DNA of 15,626 nt from Pavlovales sp. CCMP2436. Lineage: Eukaryota; Haptophyta; Pavlovophyceae; Pavlovales. This document shows, in pieces, positions 8,601 to 15,626 of this stretch (the first letter of the stretch is position 1; every line of letters starts with the position of its first letter). Location: contig MU631501.1 in assembly GCA_026770615.1 (NCBI GenBank), positions 97,241 to 112,866 on the forward strand, given 5' to 3'. The translations under genes were made by a program, and so were the position numbers. The notes below the pieces were generated by a model. The model worked only from the letters and a program-made list of their open reading frames with translations. It did not search any database and was not told where the DNA came from.

Positions 8601-8753
8601 CAGTCGCCTTCTCCGGCTGGAGCGTGGCCTACGCCGATCGGACTGCCGCCGCCGCCGCCACCGCCTTCGCAGCAGCAGCAGCAGTTGCCACCGCAGTTCC
8701 ACCATCCGCCGTACCGCCAGTTGCTCCCGAGCCCGCCTCCTCGCCCCTTTTGA
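5679..8753 (+). CDS. Ala/Pro-rich low-complexity protein, 977 residues, probably nuclear, family unknown
   Basis: The exons are 5679-7277 and 7419-8753. Residues 1-106 look globular (for example TQKVRSVLRHVASKF then AALRLIP and GLTVGMLWLHLG), with a strand-helix-strand pattern that could be a ubiquitin-like fold; this is inference. Two basic AKPAK-type patches, one near residue 115 and one after the acidic region, resemble histone-H1 tails and suggest nucleic-acid contact. A long disordered middle follows, then an acidic Leu/Asp/Glu-rich stretch just after the intron (SSLSAELRALG, ALVDDLLCCKELL) that looks like a transactivation segment. The C-terminal third is poly-Ala, poly-Pro and poly-Gln, with a basic PTKKFRFGSHG and an ALNLFAQRRLD island. 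I know no family with this architecture; a transcriptional co-regulator is a guess. The start was chosen where composition turns coding-like. Confidence 0.7.
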   Translation: MAVQSPSELLLFLSPGEHLAPRALGNATCNVQLGCSRTQKVRSVLRHVASKFADLDVAALRLIPRRADGALMPGSGWAAGDGLTVGMLWLHLGSPERFECAYDIKPPCSAQPSSAKPAKPAAKRASTGGAAAPRAGAGLSCKAAAAARRATAAPRSSGGSDVADPSSPPRGIGAAFGEGSPTSSADGARTPPTVRDEGSPRTAHTPTAGLVVVGASLAAVPGPEPGDAEGTHLYAKPHAPSDNAAAPGLLAAQLPGAALRERGLDAVLCLQAPAAAPPAGASPSRCGLHAAGTLAESVNFPGTWPPTDELENVPPHELSLADPMQFEPDLAPDLQPQPPPRRPHASAQAQLRFDQVEMAGRALPTAGGAAGYVGWAAGSGENQAEVSLDAFELLEQTATVDLAAHFLALIDGVSHGSSQPALVGARPGAAMAGCEQAQLGGPSLFSLVTGGGAAPGPASAMDSAMDWEGPLPAGLAPWPLDLALAPAAASSRAHAPASASGGAGAVGDVCEPGQKRALELGSEGLPGLDDYAQVTPPSSLHPPTSALRPPPCAARAARIPPSPSLSRPPAHPPPTSSPLQELPADVSSLSAELRALGMPIDVDLRCMELELELDAGCGGSSGRREACPRAQLSAELRAIFGVDEAGGDFDESALVDDLLCCKELLAADGEGFGFGCEASPFRLGAGAPVSDLVAELAAEEAAALLEARLPPPPRLPYPSSAPSRAAAPALASAWAPSVAAPLPLAPALLPKAARSVAAKPAAKAKSPALAAKPAAKTASESRPSAAAAAAAKPPSTKPPAAAVTTAAAAAAAAARSVPARPPAAAVVAAAAGTAGAAAAAGEPPTKKFRFGSHGRGSVVKAPPAVAEGLGAPRAPSPAPPAPRKPEDVPAAAAADGGMAKASALNLFAQRRLDAAAAAAATAPRRPGVAAAAASPTSAAAAGRWGSAALPRAVPPPPPPPTRLPQHQQRPPALPQSPSPAGAWPTPIGLPPPPPPPSQQQQQLPPQFHHPPYRQLLPSPPPRPF
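7278..7418 (+). other. Spliceosomal intron, 141 bp, in-frame and stop-free
   Basis: The donor is CAG|GTGACT and the acceptor is CCGTTGCAG|G after a long C-rich tract. The 47 codons it would encode are Thr/Pro/Ser/Ala filler from CCCTCC repeats, between DDYAQ and ELPAD. Length divisible by three and absence of stops hide it in a simple open-reading-frame search, giving an apparent uninterrupted 1112-codon frame. Confidence 0.8.
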
Positions 8754-9580
8754 GTGCGCGACGCCCATCTCGCGGGCTGCGCTTCCTCCTCGCCGACTCG
8801 AACTACAACTGTGCAGCACCCACCATATCTATCGTTGGACCCCAACGTCGGACGGGCCCCTCAATCTGACCGTCACGGCCTTTCGCTTGGCCGTGAATAT
8901 TTTATTCTATTTATTATATTTATATATATTTAGCTATTTAGAGATTAGATATGCTTGTGTGCGCACGTGCATATAAATCTATATTCCGCGCGTGTGTATT
9001 TATACGACTATACCTTACAGCGCAACAGCTTCTAATGTTGAATTAGTCCGTTCGAGCATTCGGCGCCTTTTTACGGTAAGCTTTAGTCTATATATTTATG
9101 ATAGGGATTAAAGCTGGCGTCTGACTGTTCTGAATGTTGTGCTGGTCTGAGCGCTGCGTCGCTCATTGCCTGCTGCGTGCCTCAGTTAGTCGGCTGCGCT
9201 GGCTTGGGCGCCACCGCGCGTGCCGATGGATCTCCGGTAGTGTGTCCGGGCAAGGGCGTTTAGGAAGATGATCTGCTGGTTGCTGTTTGTCGTGTTCCCA
9301 CGCTGGGCAGCATATTTGATTATAGGTAAGTAAGTGCACTTGATTGATTTTCGATTCGATTTAATTTCCTCGATCATACATGCACAGCCACACTCCAGCG
9401 CCACGGGCGTGGGATCACAGCCTTATGATGGTAACTACCTATTCGCTCGAAAGTGGGAAGAGGCGCTCAGCCCCTTGAGCACTTCAATCGGCCCAGGTTG
9501 ATGATTTAGTAATAAAAACGTGTATATACGAGCATGAATACATTAGATTCGCCGCCGCCGCCTCAGCCTTTTGTCCGCCG
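8754..9580. other. Convergent intergenic spacer with AT-rich 3' regions
   Basis: The stretch lies between the stop codons of two converging genes. About 8895-9000 is strongly AT-rich, with repeated TATTTAT and TATATTTA, and ATTAAA at about 9109 could be a polyadenylation signal for the plus-strand gene. No convincing gene, RNA or mobile element is visible; the short minus-strand frame at 9186-9404 has no recognisable features. Confidence 0.6.
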
Positions 9581-12500
9581 TCAGTGCGCCCGCGCCGCCG
9601 TCGCGTAGGCGTAGCTGTGCGGGTCGGCATCGGCGTAGCGCGTTCCCATGCTCGTGCCGGGCAGCGCGCGGAAGTTGTTACACTCGACCGACTTGCGAAG
9701 CTCGGCAAGCTGCGCGGCGCCGATGAGCAAGACGCCCCCGCGCCAGCCGAGCAGCGCGTCGCGCGCATCGAGCGGCAGCAGCCAGCGGCCGAGGACGCAC
9801 GTCAGCTTGTCCCAAGAGCTCACCAGTCGGAAGAAGGAGCCGCCGCCACCACCGCGGGACGCCAGCGCGGGAGGCGGCGGGAGGGGCGCCCCCCCCGCCA
9901 CGCGGCCGGCGAGCGTGCCGGCGAGCGCGTGCGCCAGCTCGGCCGCGGCGCGCAGGTTGTGACGCGAGTCGAGCTCGACCACCACCCGCGCCCACAGCTG
10001 CAGCGCGTGCCGCGCCTGGCCGAGGCCGACGAGCGCGAGGATGCGGCGCAGCGCGCCCAGCCGCGCGGGCGCTAGCTCCCGCGCGCGCGCGGCGGCGGCG
10101 CGCCAGGGAGCGTGCGCCCAGATCAGCCCGCGCCGCCGCGCCGCCGCGCGCAGCCGCTTGATCGCGCCCAGGTTGAACGCGCCGGCCCACAAGCGGTCAA
10201 AGGCCATCGAGAGGCGACGCGCCAGCCCGACGGCGGCCGCGCGGCTCGCGTCGCACGCGCGCGCCCACTCGCGCAGCGCGGACCGCGCGCGCCGGCGCAG
10301 CGCGCAGCTGCCCGCGTAGACGGCACGCCTGTACGTGGTGTTGCGATGCCGCCACGCACGCACCATCCGCCGCGCGCGCGCCTCGCGCCCCGCCCCCGCC
10401 AGCCGCCGCTGACTGACCGCCAGCTCACGCAGCCGCGCTGCGCGCGCGGCCCACCATCGGAGCAGCGCCGCGGCGTCGGCGCGGCGCGCGTGCGCGCGCG
10501 CGAGGTGGGCCAGCGCGCCGCCGCCCGTCGCCGCGCCGAGCCGGCGGAGCGCGCGCACGAGCCGGCAGCCGCGGACGAGCGCCGCGCGCCTCGGCGCCGC
10601 GCGCTGGCGCGCGCGCAGCGCGGCGAGGCCCGCGGCCCAGCCGCGTAGCGCGCCGCGCAGCTTGTGGCCGGCGCGCCGGCGCTCGCGCGACCGCTCGCGC
10701 GCGCCGGCCGCGTCTTCCCGCCAGCGGAGCGCCGCCCGCCGCAGACGCGCGAGCCGCCCGCGGCGCTGGCCCGCGGCGTGGCGCGCGCCCGCGGCCGCCC
10801 AACCGCGCAGAGCCCGCCGCGCAGACGCCGCGCACGCGCGGACAAACGCGGCCACGTGCGACGTGATTAGCGCGCGGCCCACCGCCCGCCAGCCCGCCAG
10901 CCGGGCGAGCGCCCGCCGCGCCTCGCCGCGCAGGAGCGCCGCGCGCGCGAGCGTGATCTCGGCGTAGGCGAGCGTGACCTCCGCCGTCGCCGCGCGCCAC
11001 AGCCCGAGCGCACGCGCGCCGCGGCGCGCCCGCACCGCGTCGCACAGGTGGCGGCTGCGGGCGCGCTCTCGTGCCTGAGGCAATGTACAAATATACGAAT
11101 AAATTATATATATATATATATGTATATTTTTATATATATCACATACATATGTATAATTATCACTCACTCACACACACACACACATACACACACACACACA
11201 CACACACATCTAACGAATCTGGAGCCCATGAAAGATGCGCGGGGTCATCTGCAGCGCGATATGTGTGTGTACGTGTGTGTATGTATGTAATACATATATG
11301 TAGGAAAATTTTATAAAATACCTGCAACACCGCCAGCCCGAAACCCCCTTCATTAGTATAGTACCTGCAGTGTGTATGCATGTGTGTATGTAATATATAA
11401 TATGTATACATACCTGCAGCGCGGCGTGCACGCGCAGCCGCCACATCGCCTCGGCCGCCGCCGCGTGCGCGCGGGTCGAGCGCGCGTGCCACACGCGCGC
11501 GGCAGCGAGCTGCTTCGTGCGCGCGCGTGCCTGCCACGCGCGCAGCGCGCGGTGGCCGGCGACGAGGCGAGCACGCGCGAGGTGGCGCAGGAAGCGGGTC
11601 GCGGCGGCGAGCGGCGAGTCGCCCGCGCCGTCCACGGCCTCGGCGTCGGCTGTCTGCGCGCCCGCGTCTTGCGTGCGCGCCGCGAGCCACGGCGTGAGCA
11701 CCGTCATCGCGCCGCCGGCCGGAAGCGCAGCGGGCGGCGGGCTCGCCGGCGCGGGCGCGGGCTGCGCGGGCGGCGAGGCGGGGATGCGCGACGGTGGCGA
11801 CGGCGAGTCGGGGATCCGTGTGCCGAGCGCCGTGCGCAGAAGGCCGGCCGGCGGGTGCGGCGGCAGAGGGTGCGGCGCGCGCGGCTCGGCCCAAGGCGGC
11901 TGCACGTACCCCGTGCGCCCCGCGTAGCCTCCGGGGGTCGGCGGGAAGGCGCCGGGCGGCGGCGCGGGCGAGCGGGGCCACGGCGCGACGTCGGGTGGGG
12001 GCGCGGGCCAGGCGGCCCTCTCCCCCCCTTCCCCGCCTTCTCGCCACTGCTCGCGGGCGCTCGGCAGCGGCAGCCAGCTGGACGGACCGAAGCTCGCGCC
12101 GGGGTTGGACGGCTGCCCGTCGGCTGGGAAGGGGAAGGAGATGCCGGGCGAGAGCGGCGGCGGCGGCGCGGGCACCCCCCTGGCGGCCGGCAGCGGCGAG
12201 GGCGTGCGCGAGTGCGTGCGCGACTGCGGCCGGAAGGGGGGCGGCGAGCGCGCGCGCCACGCCGGCGGCTGCCCGTCCGGCGGCGGAGCGAGGAAGGGGA
12301 ATCGCGTCGGCGAGGCGGGCAGGGAGCCGTCGAGCAGCTCGAGCGCCCGGCGCGCCGAGCGCTGCTGCGGCTGCGGCTGCTGCGGCGGCGGCGGCGGCTG
12401 CCGGTGCGGTGAGAGGGGCTGGCGCGTGGGCGAGCGACTCCAGCGCCCGGCCGAAGCGGCACGAGTCTCGTGAGCGCCCCAGCGCCCGAGCGAGACGGGG

Positions 12501-13792
12501 CGCACCCGCCGCGGCGAGCCAGTGAGCCCCGCGCCGCGCTGCCAGCCCGCTGGCATGACCTCGGCCAGCTGCTCGAGCGCCACGATGGCTGCGCAGAAGG
12601 GGCCGCCCGCCCACTCGGAGGGCGTGCGCCTCAGCACCACCTCGCCCCCGCGCTCGGGCGTGTGCGACCGGCTCGACGCGCGCGCTGGCGGGCCGCCGCC
12701 TGCGGAGAGCCCGAGGAGCGGAGGCCCCTCGAGTAGCGGCTCGAGCAGTCTCGCGCCCGCCGGGCCGAGCACGGGCTCGTCCGACTCGGCGCCCGTCGCG
12801 CCCCACGCCGCCCAGCCACCGCCCAGCCCCTCGGTGCGCACCCAGTGGCGGGCGCGCGCGGCTAGGTCCGCGCACGGTGTCCCGCCCGCTGTGAGCGCGA
12901 GCAAGCACGCGGGGCCACCGCCCGCTGCTCGCGCTCTCGCACGTTCGTCGGCGGTGAGCAATGTCTCCACCTCCACGATGAGGGGCTGCCCGCCAACCTC
13001 AGCACTCGCGTGCACGACAAGCATAAGACGCGCGGCGCCGTCGGCTGCCCGCGCGAGCACGGCGGTGAGCGCGCCGCCGGCGGCACAGCCGGCGCAGCGG
13101 CCATTGAGCTCAGCGATGAGCGCCGGGGGGTGGAAGCCTCCGCCGCCGGGCCGCAGCCGCACGATGTAGAGCGCGCCGTCCGCTGTGCGGATGGCAGCGT
13201 GCCGGAAGCCACAGCTCACGCCACCGGGCGGGATGAGCGTACCGGCCAACCGGCGGGTCTCGGCCCACCGCGGCGCGCTCCACGGCCCCGTCCACACTGC
13301 GACCCCGCCGACCTCGCCCGCCGCCGCGCACAGGTCCCAGCCGCAGGCGATTGAATGGACGTGCGCGGAGGAGAGCGGCTGCATCCCCGTGGGTAGGTCC
13401 GCGCCGTCGTCGACGCCGGCACCGGCGCTCGTGCCGCCACAACATCCCCAGCCGTACACCTCGGAACGCTCCGAGCCGCCTGGTGCCACGAGTGCGAGCG
13501 AGTGGTGGCGACCAGCGGCCACGTGCCGGCAGCGCAGCCCGCGCAGTGCCTCGACGATACGCGGGAGGGTGCTGTCGGTGCGCGAGCCGTGCCCGAGCGC
13601 GCCAAGCGCACCCGAGCCCCACGCGCAGACGAGCGCGTCGGCGCGCAGCGCGAGCACGTGGGCTGACCCGCAGGCGACCTGCACGATTGGCGCAGACATG
13701 GGGACCAGCGCCGGCAGCGCGCGGTACTTGCGCTTGCCGCTCTCCTCGTCGTCGGCCAGCGGCACGGCACGGCCCCAGACGAAGAGCGCCAT
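9581..13792 (-). CDS. RCC1-like propeller joined to Sfi1-like centrin-binding-type repeats, 1290 residues
   Basis: Exon 1 is 13792-11414 (793 codons) and exon 2 is 11074-9581 (497 codons plus stop). Residues 1-215 carry RCC1-type signatures: VWGRA (5-9), ACGSAHVLAL (40-49), WGSGALGALGHG (58-69), AAGRHHSLAL (92-101), VYGWGC (112-117) and CGFRHAAI (184-191). RCC1 propellers bind proteins or nucleotide-exchange partners. A Pro/Ser/Arg linker follows to about residue 725. From about 730 to 1155 there are roughly 14 helical units with a conserved Leu-x-x-Trp (ALRAW, ALGLW, ALRGW, LLRWW, VRAW, ALREW, ALQLW) spaced about 26-37 residues, as in Sfi1 proteins that bind centrin at centrosomes and basal bodies. 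Repeats occur on both sides of the intron, which supports one gene. I infer a centrosome or basal-body protein. Codon use is extremely CG-rich, so several opposite-strand frames are open by chance. Confidence 0.8.
11075..11413 (-). other. Intron, 339 bp, made of TA and CA microsatellites
   Basis: The donor CTGCAG|GTATGT and acceptor TGCCTCAG|GCAC are both phase 0, so splicing joins two Sfi1-like segments without a frame change. The intron is AT-rich against GC-rich exons and contains (TA)n around 11103-11121, (CA)n around 11161-11208 and (CATA)n tracts. Inside it are two further AG|GT junctions (11365/11364 and 11322/11321) and one CTGCAG|ATG (11249/11248), so alternative splicing is conceivable. 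Confidence 0.85.
11161..11208. repeat. (CA)n microsatellite
   Basis: About 48 bp of almost uninterrupted CA dinucleotides, with CACT units at the left end and one CATA interruption, lie inside the intron. An adjacent TA-rich tract sits at about 11103-11140. Both are alternating purine-pyrimidine and likely to vary in length. Confidence 0.9.
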
Positions 13793-14102
13793 GGGCCCTG
13801 TGTGTGCTCAGAGCTTGCTTGCCATGGATTTGAATCTGGCAAGTTTTAAAATGCACTTTAGAATCGCTGCCGGCGCCCCTCCCCCTCCAGTGGCGACGAG
13901 CTCAGGGAGCAGTGCAGGGGTGATAGACCCCACCCCTTATGCATACCCTCTCCCCGCGTGCCGGGCCTCCCCCAAGCACCCGCAAAGGTTTTCTCTCGCC
14001 TAAGTTTTTAAATTTGAGCTCCCGGTCTAAGCTCAGCTCCGCCGAGCACCCGGTGGGAACACCGGTGCCCGCCGCCCGATCTTTGAGTGAGCCCGACAAG
14101 CC
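13793..14102. promoter_or_regulatory. Divergent upstream region between the RCC1/Sfi1-like gene and the golgin gene
   Basis: This region of 310 bp separates the two start codons. TTTTAAAA at 13844-13851 lies 52 bp before the minus-strand ATG, and TTTTTAAATTT at 14005-14015 lies 88 bp before the plus-strand ATG. Both are preceded by AAG on the plus strand. I infer a bidirectional promoter; no other element is clear. Confidence 0.5.
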
Positions 14103-15497
14103 ATGGCCGCATGGATGGGCAGCCTCGAGCAGCGGGCGAGCAAGCTGCTTGAGACGCTGGACGAGAAGACCAGCGCCAAGATCAGCGAGAACAGGCACCA
14201 GCCGGTCGGCGCCGCGCAGAGCTCGGACGTAAGCTCGCTGCTCAACCGCGGCGGCCTCCTCTCCGCGAGCTCGGGCGCGCTCAGCGCGCTCGCCTCGCCG
14301 AGCGACGCGAGCCAGTCGCTCGCGCCGTCGACGCCTGCACGATCGAGTAGCGCGACGCTGACACCCACGCCGGCGACGGTCATGCCGGGCGCGTTTGCGC
14401 GCCCGGCCACCAAGGACGAGGCGGGTGCGCAGCCGGCGCAGCGCAAGGAGCAGATGGGCCTCCTCGCCAACGACCTACAGGTGGTGCTGCAACATGGAAG
14501 GGCGCTGCACGACCGGTTGCAGAAGGAGGGCCAGGGGCGGCAGGGGCTGGTTTTACGCGTGCGCGAGCTCGAGCGCGCACTCGACGACGTGGCCAACGTA
14601 GCGGCAGCGCGCGAGGTGCAGCACACGGCCGAGCTCGAGGCGCTGCGCGCGCGCGAGGCGGGCGCGCGCGCGCAGGCCGGCCGCGAGCACGCCGAGCGCG
14701 GTCAGTCGGCGCACGCGGACGAGGTGCGTGCGATGGGGCTGCGCATGGAGGAGCAGGGCAGGCTGGCTGCACAGGGTCTTGTCGAGGGAGAGCGGCTCAA
14801 GCAGGCACTCTCCGCGCAGGCCGGCGCCTTCGCCGCGCTGCGAGACGAGTGCGACTCGGCGCAGCGCGAGCAGAGCGCGCTCCTGGCCGCGCGGGGCGAG
14901 CGGGAGGTGCACTTCGCCGCGAGGGAGGGTGCGCTCGAGGCGCGCGCCGCCGAGCTCGCCGATGCGCTCGCCCTCGCGTCCAGGGCGGCGGGCGGCAAGG
15001 CGGCAGAGGCCGCGCGCATGGCGGCCGAGCTCGATGGCGCTCGCCTCGACCTAGGGCGCGAGCGCGTGGTGCGTGAGGCGGCGGAGGCGGCGAGCACGCG
15101 CGCGGCCGCCGAGCTGTCCCGGCTGTGCGACGAGTCCGGGGGGCGGCCGGACAGCGCAGGGGCCGAGGGCGTGCAGGAGCTCGCACGCGCTGAGCTGGCG
15201 CAAGCCGAGGTGCGCACGGCCGCGCTGCAGGCCAAGCTCGACGCACTGCGTGGGCAGGCGGCGGAGGCGGCGCGCGCGCGCGAGTCGGCGGGCGGCAGCG
15301 CGGAGCAGATGCTCGCGCGCGCCGTCGCCGGAACTGACGGCGAGCGAGGAGGCAGGAGCAATCCCGCGACGGAGGCGGAGCGCGCGCGCGTGCAGCTCGA
15401 CACGCTGGCCAAGCTACTGTCGGAGCAGCAGGAGCTGGTCGCGCAGGTCAACTCGGACCGCTCGGCGCTCAAGCTCGAGCTCGAGGCGGAGACAAAG
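14103..15497 (+). CDS. Golgin-84-like coiled-coil protein, 3' end missing
   Basis: The exon encodes 465 residues with no stop. The N-terminus MAAWMGSLEQRASKLLETLD resembles golgin-84 (GOLGA5) N-termini, which begin with a short Trp-containing helix. Residues about 35-115 are Ser/Ala/Pro-rich and disordered. From about 120 onward a long Glu/Ala/Arg/Leu heptad pattern predicts a coiled coil, and the exon ends in LAKLLSEQQELVAQVNSDRS, similar to the conserved segment just before the C-terminal membrane anchor in that family. Golgin-84 tethers vesicles at Golgi rims. The anchor should lie in an exon beyond the window. The start at 14103 has G at -3 and G at +4; the next in-frame ATG is four codons later. 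The match rests on the two ends and the overall architecture, since coiled coils resemble each other by composition; a generic coiled-coil protein is the alternative. Confidence 0.7.
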
Positions 15498-15626
15498 GCC
15501 TGCCCCCCCCCCCTCCCTCCCTCCCTCCCTCCCAGCCTGCACGCACACACCCCCCCCCCCCTCCCTCCCTACCTCCCTTCCTCCCAGCCTGCACGCACAC
15601 ACCCTACCCCCCCCAACCTCTACCCT
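15498..15626 (+). other. Partial C-rich intron with 52-bp tandem repeat
   Basis: The coding pattern stops at AAG and is followed by GCCTGC and long C and CCCT runs. CCCAGCCTGCACGCACACAC occurs at 15531 and again 52 bp later at 15583, each after a CCCT-type tract. No GT donor lies at the boundary; the best candidate is a non-canonical GC donor at 15498. The frame stays open to the window edge as Pro/Leu/Ser filler, which I do not count as protein. Confidence 0.6.

Noticed and set aside
7826..8845. 339-codon minus-strand Gly/Ala frame opposite the 977-residue protein
   Set aside because: It is the complement of poly-Ala and poly-Pro codons and has no independent features.
11322..11364. A 43-nt coding microexon in the RCC1/Sfi1-like gene
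   Set aside because: In the phase set by exon 1 it contains a TAA after three codons, so it cannot be part of the main coding transcript; kept only as a possible regulatory cassette.
11160..12908. 582-codon minus-strand frame overlapping the RCC1/Sfi1-like gene
   Set aside because: It is a different frame of the same strand, almost wholly Arg/Ala, and runs straight into the intron; the alternative frame holds RCC1 motifs and splices cleanly.

Overview
This window looks like nuclear DNA from a GC-rich unicellular eukaryote, most likely a flagellated microalga; a haptophyte-type genome is my best guess and is not proven. The reasons are the very GC-rich coding DNA, short pyrimidine-rich spliceosomal introns, AT-rich intergenic DNA, many microsatellites and minisatellites, and the gene types present (cytosolic UGPase, a golgin coiled coil, a centrin-binding-type repeat protein). 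There are no bacterial operons or ribosome-binding sites, and I found no tRNA, rRNA, CRISPR array or intact transposon.

Layout. 1-1456 (minus): the first 452 codons of UTP-glucose-1-phosphate uridylyltransferase, running into an intron cut by the window edge. 1457-1815: a shared divergent upstream region. 1816-2166 (plus): a small two-exon gene for a 76-residue single-pass membrane protein. 2167-5678: 3.5 kb without an intact gene, holding a duplicated 195-258 bp element, a minisatellite with an 83-bp higher-order period, several hairpins and a frameshifted gene remnant on the minus strand. 5679-8753 (plus): a two-exon gene for a 977-residue Ala/Pro-rich, probably nuclear, protein of unknown family. 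8754-9580: a convergent AT-rich spacer. 9581-13792 (minus): a two-exon gene of 1290 residues joining an N-terminal RCC1-like propeller to a long array of Sfi1-like tryptophan repeats. 13793-14102: a second divergent upstream region. 14103-15497 (plus): the first 465 codons of a golgin-84-like coiled-coil protein, running into a C-rich tandem-repeat intron at the right edge.

The genes do not form a pathway; they are ordinary neighbouring eukaryotic genes arranged as two divergent pairs around a central plus-strand gene. The points that stand out are the RCC1 plus Sfi1-like fusion, a TTTTAAA-type element upstream of four of the five gene starts, three complete introns whose lengths are all multiples of three, and the decayed, duplicated material between 3.5 and 5.1 kb. 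Both window ends lie in low-complexity intron sequence, so the window may be a complete contig whose assembly broke there.
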